Assembly: GCA_020852775.1 (NCBI GenBank)
Contig: JADZAD010000308.1
Span: forward strand, 1 to 12,285
Length of the DNA stretch: 12,285 nucleotides
DNA from: Anaerolineae bacterium
GTDB lineage: Bacteria; Chloroflexota; Anaerolineae; Aggregatilineales; UBA3940
Reading direction: 5' to 3'
Positions within the stretch are counted from its first letter, which is position 1. The number at the start of each line of letters is the position of its first letter. This document shows positions 1 through 5,532 of this stretch, piece after piece. The translations under genes were made by a program, and so were the position numbers. A model generated the notes under the pieces. It had not been told where the DNA came from. It searched no databases and worked only from the letters and a program-made list of their open reading frames with translations.

Positions 1-396
1 ATCGCACCGGTGGAGTTCGTCGCGCTGAACTTCGACTTTCACCCGCGTTTCGTGCGTGAAACGCTTGACCGGGCCGGTTTCAGGCCTGGTCGCACACTCA
101 GTGTTTCAATCTTCCGGCTGGAAGTGCTCAAGCGCCTTATACCGACCGGCCTGCTGGTCGCGCTGGATTCGGCTCTGCAGTTCAGCGGGGGCTTAATCAG
201 GATCGCGCCGAGCATCTTCACCCGTAACGACGCGATCGGGCCGGACGAGTCCGCACCGGAAGGTGCGTTCTGGCGCTGCCCATCGTGCGACAGCTATGAC
301 CTGGTCCGGCACGACGAAGCGATGCACTGTGGGGGCTGCGGGGCACGCTGGGGGATCATCAACGGCGTCTATGATTTCAAGGAACCCCTCCCGTAG
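1..396 (+). CDS. SAM-dependent methyltransferase-like protein, C-terminal part with zinc ribbon (5' end outside window)
   Basis: The frame is open from the first base and ends at TAG (394-396), so 131 C-terminal residues are seen and the true start lies upstream. The GTG at position 10 has no ribosome binding site and should not be taken as the start. The first part (ALNFDFHPRFVRETLDRAGF and the hydrophobic stretch after it) resembles the end of class I methyltransferases of the Methyltransf_11 type, where the last strands and helix follow the SAM fold. The tail carries a four-cysteine zinc ribbon, CPSC-x13-CGGC (visible residues 93, 96, 110, 113), followed by NGVYDF, the pattern of Trm112-like ribbons found at the end of some bacterial methyltransferases. 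The catalytic SAM motifs are not in the window, so the methyltransferase call is family resemblance, not proof. Substrate unknown. A shared hairpin terminator follows. Confidence 0.65.
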   Translation: MAPVEFVALNFDFHPRFVRETLDRAGFRPGRTLSVSIFRLEVLKRLIPTGLLVALDSALQFSGGLIRIAPSIFTRNDAIGPDESAPEGAFWRCPSCDSYDLVRHDEAMHCGGCGARWGIINGVYDFKEPLP

Positions 397-417
397 CAGC
401 AGGCCGGGTGGAAAATC

Positions 418-451
418 AAAAGGCGGCTTCGCTTGACAGAGGCCGCCTTTT
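418..451. terminator. Bidirectional hairpin terminator between convergent genes
   Basis: A perfect 10-bp inverted repeat, AAAAGGCGGC (418-427) and GCCGCCTTTT (442-451), has a 14-nt loop. The A-run on one side and the T-run on the other give a U-tract in both directions. It sits between the stop of the left methyltransferase-like gene (396) and the stop of the SWIM gene (485), as expected for a terminator shared by convergent genes. Confidence 0.85.
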
Positions 452-484
452 CAGATCGGGTGGATAGTCGCCTGGAAGGTAGCG

Positions 485-730
485 TCACCCTACCTTGTCT
501 GGCTCCAGAACGATCCCTTCAAGGATCCGCTCAAGGGCCATAGTGTGGCTGCAAACGTTCCGGGTGTGGAAGAAATCGCAGTCACAGTGCCAAACACCAT
601 TATCCAGTGTGACAACATGCGGGTTGTTCGCGCCATCGAAGACAACGCGGAGGTGCTCCACATGGATGCGATGCCGTTCCTCCGCGTACATCTTGGCTTT
701 CTGAATCTTGCTGATCATCCCGGTATCCAT
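485..730 (-). CDS. Small SWIM zinc-finger protein, 81 aa
   Basis: The protein consists of little more than a SWIM zinc finger: C49-x-C51-x8-C60-x-H62 (CDCDFFHTRNVCSH), preceded by a basic N-terminal helix (residues 6-28, rich in K, R, E) and a short beta-like stretch (VVFDGANNPHVVTL). SWIM domains bind zinc and are linked to DNA or protein binding; in bacteria they usually sit in larger proteins such as SWI2/SNF2 ATPases. The start was chosen at 730 rather than an in-frame ATG at 763 because AGGAGG (738-743 on the complement) lies 7 nt before it. A sigma70-type promoter lies about 170 nt upstream and the leader contains an attenuator-like hairpin. It is transcribed divergently from peptide deformylase. 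No enzymatic domain is visible and the function cannot be deduced; a role as a regulatory or adaptor protein is a guess. Confidence 0.85.
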   Translation of the reverse strand: MDTGMISKIQKAKMYAEERHRIHVEHLRVVFDGANNPHVVTLDNGVWHCDCDFFHTRNVCSHTMALERILEGIVLEPDKVG

Positions 731-805
731 CAGTCTTCCTCCTGGGTGTTGAAAAGGTTTCATGCCCCGATGGGCTTACAGGCCGGCTGGTCAGGCATTA
801 CGCCC

Positions 806-828
806 AAACAAAAACACGCAGGCGTGTC
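806..828 (-). promoter_or_regulatory. Possible leader terminator/attenuator upstream of the SWIM gene
   Basis: Read on the complement, GACACG, loop CCTG and CGTGTT form a short stem that runs into TTTTGTTT, the shape of a weak intrinsic terminator. It lies inside the leader, about 75 nt before the SWIM start codon and about 70 nt after the predicted transcription start. A second copy of the upstream arm (GACACGC, complement of 838-844) and a GTGT segment between the copies could form competing pairings. The stem is only 5-6 bp, so real termination is uncertain; it could simply be leader structure. Confidence 0.35.
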
Positions 829-903
829 ACCACACCGGCGTGTCTGTCATCTTCACTATCAGGCTTTCTGCAGGCAGTTTGATCTGCTTTCTTTCCATAC
901 TTT

Positions 904-933
904 AGTATAGTGCTGCACCCCGGAGATCGTCAA
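904..933 (-). promoter_or_regulatory. Sigma70-type promoter for the SWIM gene
   Basis: On the complement, -35 TTGACG (928-933) is separated by 18 nt from -10 TATACT (904-909). Both hexamers match the consensus at 5 of 6 bases. Predicted transcription starts near 897, giving a leader of about 167 nt before the SWIM start codon, long for a gene of this size. Confidence 0.65.
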
Positions 934-990
934 TCGACAAATGTCACATCGTAGGGCAATTGTCATCCTGTGATAGGGCGGGTGAAGTAC

Positions 991-1021
991 AGGACAATCC
1001 GCCCATGCAAGATGGTATAAT
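991..1021 (+). promoter_or_regulatory. Extended -10 promoter for peptide deformylase
   Basis: A perfect TATAAT (1016-1021) is preceded by TGG, making an extended -10 element (TGnTATAAT). The -35 candidate AGGACA (991-996) matches only GACA of the consensus and has a 19-nt spacer, which the extended -10 could compensate. Transcription would start near 1028, about 40 nt before the ATG of the deformylase gene. Confidence 0.65.
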
Positions 1022-1069
1022 AGGCACAATCAATGTCGGATACCATGCCAGCACAGAGGTTCAATTGTA

Positions 1070-1633
1070 ATGTCGATTCGAAAGATCATCACGCCGGATA
1101 ACCCAATCCTGTTGCAGAAGGCCCGCCGGGTTCAGGAATTTGACGGTAAACTGCACCGGCTGCTTGACGACATGGTGGAAACGATGCTCGATGCACCTGG
1201 GGTCGGGCTCGCCGCGCCGCAGGTCGCGGTCAGCCAGCGAGTGCTGGTCGTGCGGCTGCCCGATGATGAAGAAGCCCGCGAGGAATATGGCACGGACGCC
1301 GGGGTGCTTTACGAGGTCATCAACCCCGAGATCATCCGGCGCTCGCATGAGATGGTCGATGGAGTAGAAGCCTGCCTGTCGATCCCTGGCTATTTCGGGA
1401 CGGTTGAGCGCCATGAATCGATCATTATCCGCGCACAGGATCGCCACGGCAAGGAGATCCGCATCAAACCCGGTGGCTGGCTGGCACGGGTCTTCCAGCA
1501 CGAAATCGATCATCTTGACGGTATTCTGTACACGGAGCGTGCCAGCGACGTCTGGAAAGCGGGAGAGCGCCCGCCATCAGCAGAAGACGGAGAGACAATA
1601 GTATCCGGGAATGTACAGCAGCACCTTGACTAG
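1070..1633 (+). CDS. def: Peptide deformylase, 187 aa
   Basis: Removes the N-formyl group from nascent proteins in the cytoplasm, using a metal ion (usually Fe2+). All three family motifs are present: motif 1 GVGLAAPQ (residues 44-51), motif 2 EACLS (100-104, metal ligand Cys102) and motif 3 QHEIDH (143-148, two metal-binding His and the catalytic Glu145). Motif 2 has Ala where most members have Gly (EGCLS). A C-terminal tail of about 27 residues past the catalytic core is polar and unlike the core. ATG at 1070 is preceded by AGAGG (1055-1059) with 10 nt spacing, and by a good extended -10 promoter. The gene is first in a + strand run with archease and rtcB, but a 103-bp gap with possible hairpins separates it from archease, so co-transcription is uncertain. 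Confidence 0.97.
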   Translation: MSIRKIITPDNPILLQKARRVQEFDGKLHRLLDDMVETMLDAPGVGLAAPQVAVSQRVLVVRLPDDEEAREEYGTDAGVLYEVINPEIIRRSHEMVDGVEACLSIPGYFGTVERHESIIIRAQDRHGKEIRIKPGGWLARVFQHEIDHLDGILYTERASDVWKAGERPPSAEDGETIVSGNVQQHLD

Positions 1634-1668
1634 ATCGCGCTGACTGTGCCAGTCAGCACGACTGACCC

Positions 1669-1717
1669 GGCCACGGATAGTGCCGCTGAGAGCGTCGCAT
1701 CGTCCCTGGCCTTTTTT
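1669..1717 (+). terminator. Possible weak terminator after peptide deformylase
   Basis: GGCCA (1669-1673) and TGGCC (1707-1711) can pair and are followed directly by six T (1712-1717). The enclosed loop contains a small hairpin CGCT-GAG-AGCG (1684-1694). The closing stem is only 5 bp with a 33-nt interior, so it may be leaky. A separate 7-bp hairpin without a T-tract, GCTGACT/AGTCAGC (1639-1657), lies just before it. Confidence 0.35.
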
Positions 1718-1736
1718 GATCGAATGAGAGTTTGCG

Positions 1737-2150
1737 ATGGCAACCGAACCACCGTGGGAGGAGATCCCACATACCGCAGACTGGTCGATCCGTGTTCGTG
1801 GCGCTGATCGGCGCGCACTGTTTGAAAACGCCGCGCGGGGGATGATCAGCCTGCTTGAACGCCCACAAACGGATCGGCCGTCTATCGAGAGACGTTTCAG
1901 CCTGCAGGCGCATGACGATGAGACCCTGCTCGTGGATTGGCTTACGGAACTGGTCTATCTGCTGGAGGAAGAGGGCCTGGTCTTCAATGAGATCAGCGTC
2001 GAGCAGGCCGTCGATCATGCGCTGGATGCGCGGATCAGCGGAAGACCGGGTGGGCGCTACGGCAAGCATATCAAGGCCGTGACCTACCATCTACTGGAGA
2101 TCAGGGAGGTCACAGGGGGCTTTGAAACCACACTGGTATTCGATGTGTAA
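1737..2150 (+). CDS. Archease, cofactor of the RtcB RNA ligase, 137 aa
   Basis: Archease speeds guanylylation and allows multiple turnover of the RtcB RNA ligase. The sequence has the family hallmarks: HTADW near the N-terminus (residues 12-16), LLVDWLTELVYLLE (64-77), the KAVTYH strand (113-118) and the C-terminal end LVFDV with Asp136. In characterised archeases the conserved N-terminal and C-terminal acidic residues form the metal site that contacts RtcB; Asp15 and Asp136 are the likely equivalents. Length is normal for the family. The stop is followed after only 11 nt by rtcB, whose ribosome binding site overlaps the archease stop, so the two are surely co-transcribed. The ribosome binding site of archease itself is weak (GAGAG, 1726-1730), and a possible terminator lies shortly upstream. 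Confidence 0.95.
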   Translation: MATEPPWEEIPHTADWSIRVRGADRRALFENAARGMISLLERPQTDRPSIERRFSLQAHDDETLLVDWLTELVYLLEEEGLVFNEISVEQAVDHALDARISGRPGGRYGKHIKAVTYHLLEIREVTGGFETTLVFDV

Positions 2151-2161
2151 GGTGGCATGAG

Positions 2162-3613
2162 ATGGTACGCAAACAGGATTTTGAGCACATCTCGGAGTTC
2201 GTCTGGGAACTCCCGAAGAGTTACCGCTACGATATGCGTGTCCCGGCGCGGCTGTATGCCAGCGAGCGGTTGCTGGAGGACGCGCTTGATGATGCCTCGG
2301 TGGAGCAGCTGATCAATACCACTACCCTACCGGGGCTGGTGAAGTACGCTATCGCCATGCCGGATATTCACCAGGGTTACGGCTTCCCGATCGGCGGCGT
2401 GATCGCTTCACGCACCAGTGACGGGGTGATCTCTCCTGGGGCGGTCGGCTACGACATCAACTGTGGTGTGCGAGTCCTCGCCAGCCAGATCACGCTGGAA
2501 GAAGCACATCCTCTACTCGATAAACTCGCCAATTCACTCTACCGCCGCTGCCCGACCGGGGTCGGCAAGGGTGGAGGTATCGACCTGCGTGAGAGCGAGT
2601 TCGAGCGCATCCTGCTGCATGGCGCCGACTGGGCGCTCCGGCAGAATTACGCGACACGCCAGGACGTCGATCGGACGGAGGCACAGGGCAGGCTGCGCGG
2701 CGCGGATGTAAGCAAGATCAGCAATCGTGCGTGGGAACGCGGTATCAGCCAGGTCGGCACCCTGGGCGCGGGCAATCACTTCATCGAGGTGGACCTCGTC
2801 AGTGAGGTCTGTGATCCGGACGTCGCCAGCGTGATGGGGCTGGCGCAGGGAAACATCGCCGTACAGATACACTGCGGCTCACGCGGGTTCGGGCATCAGA
2901 TCGCCACGGACTACCTGCGCGCCTTCCAGGATGTGGTCGATCGCTACGGCATCCGGCTGGTCGATCGCCAGTTGATGTGCGTCCCGTTCCACTCACGTGA
3001 AGGGCAGGACTACTACGGCGCGATGTGCGCCGCCGCGAACTACGCGTTCGTTAACCGACAGGTGCTTGCCCATAACATCCGGCAGAGTTTTGAGGAGGTT
3101 TTCCGTGGCGTAGCGCACGACTTCTCGCTGAGGCAGGTCTACGACATCGCCCACAACATGGCAAAGGTTGAGAAGCATACCGTTGATGGTGAGATGGTTG
3201 AGGTGATTGTCCATCGCAAGGGTGCTACACGCGCCTTCGGCCCTGGCTTTGAGGAACTGCCCGTTGAATACCGCCCCCACGGTCAGCCAGTGCTGGTGCC
3301 CGGCTCGATGGGCACGGCAAGCTGGGTACTGGCCGGGACGCCCGCCAGCATGGATGAGACTTTCGGCAGCACCTGCCACGGGGCGGGCCGCGTGATGAGC
3401 CGCCACGAGGCCAAGCGTACTGTTCGCGGGGATCACCTGCGTGAGACGCTCGAAGGCAAAGGCATCCACGTGCGGGCGGGGAGCATGTCCGGGCTGGCGG
3501 AGGAAGCACCGCAGGCTTACAAGGATGTGGATGAAGTGATCCGCGTCGTCACCGGGGCAGGGATCGCCCGAAAGGTTGCCCGGCTGGTTCCGGTCGCCGT
3601 CATCAAGGGATAG
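2162..3613 (+). CDS. rtcB: RtcB RNA-splicing ligase, 483 aa
   Basis: GTP- and Mn2+-dependent ligase that joins RNA 2',3'-cyclic phosphate or 3'-phosphate ends to 5'-OH ends. Recognisable blocks in order: AMPDIHQGYGFPIGGV (65-80), SPGAVGYDINCGVRV (91-105) with metal ligands Asp98 and Cys101, GTLGAGNHFIEV (199-210) with His206, IHCGSRGFGHQI (236-247) with His237, HNMAKVEKH with His331, RKGATRA (352-358), GSMGTASWVL (381-390) and STCHGAGRVMSR (403-414) with His406, the position of the histidine guanylylated in the family. These line up almost residue for residue with the archaeal enzymes, so full activity is expected. Start ATG 2162 has AAGGTGG (2149-2155) 6 nt upstream, overlapping the archease stop. 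In bacteria the enzyme repairs RNA broken by toxins or stress, or seals tRNA; which applies here is not visible. No RtcR-type sigma54 regulator is in the window. Confidence 0.98.
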   Translation: MVRKQDFEHISEFVWELPKSYRYDMRVPARLYASERLLEDALDDASVEQLINTTTLPGLVKYAIAMPDIHQGYGFPIGGVIASRTSDGVISPGAVGYDINCGVRVLASQITLEEAHPLLDKLANSLYRRCPTGVGKGGGIDLRESEFERILLHGADWALRQNYATRQDVDRTEAQGRLRGADVSKISNRAWERGISQVGTLGAGNHFIEVDLVSEVCDPDVASVMGLAQGNIAVQIHCGSRGFGHQIATDYLRAFQDVVDRYGIRLVDRQLMCVPFHSREGQDYYGAMCAAANYAFVNRQVLAHNIRQSFEEVFRGVAHDFSLRQVYDIAHNMAKVEKHTVDGEMVEVIVHRKGATRAFGPGFEELPVEYRPHGQPVLVPGSMGTASWVLAGTPASMDETFGSTCHGAGRVMSRHEAKRTVRGDHLRETLEGKGIHVRAGSMSGLAEEAPQAYKDVDEVIRVVTGAGIARKVARLVPVAVIKG

Positions 3614-3620
3614 GGTATAT

Positions 3621-4490
3621 ATGGCAGGCTCATCTGAAACCACGCACCGAAGGCCGGGCCTGTACCCGGTAGCCGGGGTATCTACCGCGGCACTTATACT
3701 CGTGGCCCTTGCGGGCATGCTCATGGTACATCCCGGTGTATCCGCACCGAGCCTCACACCAACCCTGACGGCCCCACCGCTGGTGCTGGAGCACCTCATA
3801 CCGGAAGTAATGTCCACGCTGCCACATGACAACGCCTTCACCCAGGGGCTGCTGCTCGATAATGGATACCTCTACGAGAGCGCCGGTCTGTATGGTGAAT
3901 CATCACTGCGGAAACTCGACCGCAACACCGGGGAAGTGCTGCAGGTTATCCCGCTTGGCCCAGCCTACTTTGCGGAAGGGCTGGCCCGGGTTGATAACCG
4001 GCTGATACAGCTCACGTGGCGTGAAGGCGTAGCGTTCGTCTATGACCTGGATACGCTCGAACAGACAGGGGAATACACGTACACGGGTGAGGGCTGGGGC
4101 CTGTGTGATGACGGCTCAGCCCTGTATATGAGTGACGGCAGCAGCACGCTGATCATCCGTAACCGGCAGACCTTCGAGCCGATCGGGGCGCTCGAGGTAC
4201 GAATGGACAGCCAGCCGGTGACGATGCTGAACGAACTGGAGTGCGTCGGCCCGTCGATCTTCGCCAACATCTGGCAGACAGATACCATCGTGCGAATCGA
4301 CAGGGCGACGGGCTTTGTCACCGGTGTGATTGACGCCGCCGGGCTGCTTTCCGAGATCGAGCGCCTGTCGCTGCAGAATGGGAGCGTGCTCAACGGGATT
4401 GTCTACGACCCGGCGCACGATACATTCCTGATCACCGGCAAGCGCTGGCCGGCGATCTTTGAAGTCCGCTTCATACCGTATGCCCCTTAA
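3621..4490 (+). CDS. Glutamine cyclotransferase (glutaminyl-peptide cyclotransferase), membrane-anchored, 289 aa
   Basis: Converts N-terminal glutamine of peptides to pyroglutamate. The plant/bacterial-type five-bladed beta-propeller family is recognised by FTQGL (73-77), GLYGESSLR (89-97), FAEGLA (117-122), GEGWGL (156-161), NELE (204-207), ANIW (215-218), LNGIVYD (257-263) and TGKRWP (272-277). A hydrophobic segment at about residues 18-40 is a signal anchor or signal peptide (VSA-P near residue 42 is a possible cut), so the enzyme should act outside the membrane. I chose ATG 3621 over an in-frame ATG at 3576, which lies inside rtcB: AGGG (3612-3615) sits just ahead and the gap to the rtcB stop is only 7 nt. 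It is thus the third gene of the archease-rtcB operon, although no functional link to RNA ligation is known. A strong hairpin follows. Confidence 0.92.
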   Translation: MAGSSETTHRRPGLYPVAGVSTAALILVALAGMLMVHPGVSAPSLTPTLTAPPLVLEHLIPEVMSTLPHDNAFTQGLLLDNGYLYESAGLYGESSLRKLDRNTGEVLQVIPLGPAYFAEGLARVDNRLIQLTWREGVAFVYDLDTLEQTGEYTYTGEGWGLCDDGSALYMSDGSSTLIIRNRQTFEPIGALEVRMDSQPVTMLNELECVGPSIFANIWQTDTIVRIDRATGFVTGVIDAAGLLSEIERLSLQNGSVLNGIVYDPAHDTFLITGKRWPAIFEVRFIPYAP

Positions 4491-4523
4491 AGAAAAGCGC
4501 GGAGAGCCTGCGGTTCTCCGCGC
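4489..4523. terminator. Strong hairpin terminator between cyclotransferase and btpA-like gene
   Basis: GCGCGGAGA (4497-4505) pairs with TCTCCGCGC (4515-4523), and the inner bases extend it to a 12-bp stem with a TGC triloop. The A-rich run 4489-4496 reads TTTTCTTT on the complement, so it is a canonical intrinsic terminator for the - strand btpA-like gene. For the + strand cyclotransferase the same hairpin has no U-tract and is only a probable terminator. Confidence 0.85.
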
Positions 4524-4547
4524 CATATTCATCCGATCCGCCGGCTT

Positions 4548-5330
4548 CTAACCGCGTGCCGCAGCCATGAAGGCTTTGGTGGATGCCAGCGAAACCGCAT
4601 TCGTGGCCTTGCCGCCTACTTTAAGCGATGAGCCGACAATCGCGCCATCCGCGACCTTGAGCACATCCTTGACGTTGGTGATCGCCGTACCGCTGCCAAC
4701 GACAACCGGGATCTTCACCACCTTCTTGGCCTCAGCGACGGCGTCCAGCGGAGTCGCCTGCCCGGTGGCCGCCCCGGTCACGATCAGCACATCCGCGCCC
4801 GCGGCCTGTGCGTCAAGCGCCGACTGGCTGAGTGCCTGCGGCAGAATATTGGTAGTGTACTTGGTCTGGATGTCCGCCCAGAGCTGCACGCCGCTCGCGC
4901 CGAGTGCCCGGCGGTAGCGCGTGATCTGCGCGGAGCAGGGGTGCACAATCCCCTGTGCTGAGACGACCGTATCAACGAACACCTCGACACGCACAAACGA
5001 CGCGCCTACCGCATGCGCGACGGCGATTTCCGCTTCCCAGGCGTTGAACTGCACGTTCACGCCTACCGGGATCGACACGTTGAGCTTGACTTCCCGCGAG
5101 ATCGCTGCCATCAGCGCCAGTTGGGCGGTGGTCGGCTCACCGTTCAGGTAGGGCTCATCACCAAAGTTTTCGACGATCAGGGCATCAGCCCCAGCCTCCG
5201 ACAAGGCGCGGGCGTCAGCCAGGGCGCGGGCGTAGATCGCATCGAGATCACCACCATAGGCCGGGGATTCGATCAGCGGCAGCAGGTGTACCATACCAAT
5301 GATAGGCTGGGTATTCGCAAACAGATCCAT
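4548..5330 (-). CDS. BtpA/SgcQ family TIM-barrel protein, 260 aa
   Basis: The family is recognised from PIIGMVHLLPL (9-19), IVENFGDEPY (52-61), a glycine- and valine-rich barrel, VTGAATGQATP (184-194), VVVGSGTAITNV (209-220) and DGAIVGSSLKVGG (228-240). The last two blocks look like a phosphate-binding end of a TIM barrel. BtpA was named in cyanobacteria for photosystem I stability, but homologues such as SgcQ occur in many non-photosynthetic bacteria with unknown substrate; no photosynthesis gene is here. The usual N-x-LRND segment is replaced by NVQFNAWEAE (92-101). Start ATG 5330 was chosen over a longer open frame reaching 5663: it fits the family N-terminus, has AAGGA (complement of 5340-5344) 9 nt upstream, and avoids overlap with the divergent S41 gene. 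It is transcribed alone and ends at a strong terminator. No signal peptide; cytoplasmic. Confidence 0.9.
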   Translation of the reverse strand: MDLFANTQPIIGMVHLLPLIESPAYGGDLDAIYARALADARALSEAGADALIVENFGDEPYLNGEPTTAQLALMAAISREVKLNVSIPVGVNVQFNAWEAEIAVAHAVGASFVRVEVFVDTVVSAQGIVHPCSAQITRYRRALGASGVQLWADIQTKYTTNILPQALSQSALDAQAAGADVLIVTGAATGQATPLDAVAEAKKVVKIPVVVGSGTAITNVKDVLKVADGAIVGSSLKVGGKATNAVSLASTKAFMAAARG

Positions 5331-5365
5331 TTCCTGACATCCTTGTGTGCTGGAAAGACGCCGCA

Positions 5366-5371
5366 AGTATA
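5366..5371 (-). promoter_or_regulatory. Likely -10 element for the btpA-like gene
   Basis: On the complement TATACT lies about 36 nt before the start codon. At 17-nt spacing only a poor -35 (TTTCAG) is seen, so an activator or a different -35 may be needed. This is the same -10 hexamer as in the SWIM promoter. Confidence 0.4.
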
Positions 5372-5440
5372 ACGAATCGCAGTCCAGACTGAAACCCAGG
5401 CGGTTCTGTGACGCACCTGAACAGCCCGTGAGCCAGGCAA

Positions 5441-5469
5441 TTGCCCGCGCATGCAACATACGGTACGAT
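5441..5469 (+). promoter_or_regulatory. Likely promoter for the S41 protease lipoprotein
   Basis: TTGCCC (5441-5446), 17-nt spacer, TACGAT (5464-5469); each hexamer matches the sigma70 consensus at 4 of 6 bases, with ideal spacing. Transcription would start near 5476, about 57 nt before the GTG start. A small hairpin GGCCC/GGGCC (5480-5496) would lie at the 5' end of the transcript. Confidence 0.45.
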
Positions 5470-5532
5470 GGTCGCAGCAGGCCCTTCCCACGGGCCATTG
5501 GCACAGATGTACAGTCACACCAGGAGCCATCA

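Larger units (their letters stand above)
731..1069. other. Divergent intergenic region between the SWIM gene and peptide deformylase
   Basis: This 339-bp gap holds no convincing gene. It contains the SWIM leader (about 897 down to 731, complement), a - strand promoter (904-933), an inverted-repeat cluster (959-1004) and a + strand promoter (991-1021). Base composition is lower in GC than the flanking genes, as is usual for promoter DNA. Short open frames across it lack ribosome binding sites and known motifs. Confidence 0.75.

Noticed and set aside
823..860. Possible leader peptide MTDTPVW on the - strand just before the attenuator-like hairpin
   Set aside because: It has a single Trp codon and no properly spaced ribosome binding site; too short to support without conservation.
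545..910. 121-codon + strand open frame over the SWIM gene and its leader
   Set aside because: It is antisense to a gene with an intact zinc-finger motif and strong ribosome binding site, and has no motif of its own.
2993..3841. 282-codon open frame on the - strand across rtcB and the cyclotransferase start
   Set aside because: Both sense genes are certain from family motifs, and the antisense product is unlike any known protein.
5347..5532. Earlier in-frame start for the S41 protein
   Set aside because: It would bury the lipoprotein signal peptide 62 residues inside and overlap the -10 region of btpA; the GTG at 5533 has a correct ribosome binding site.
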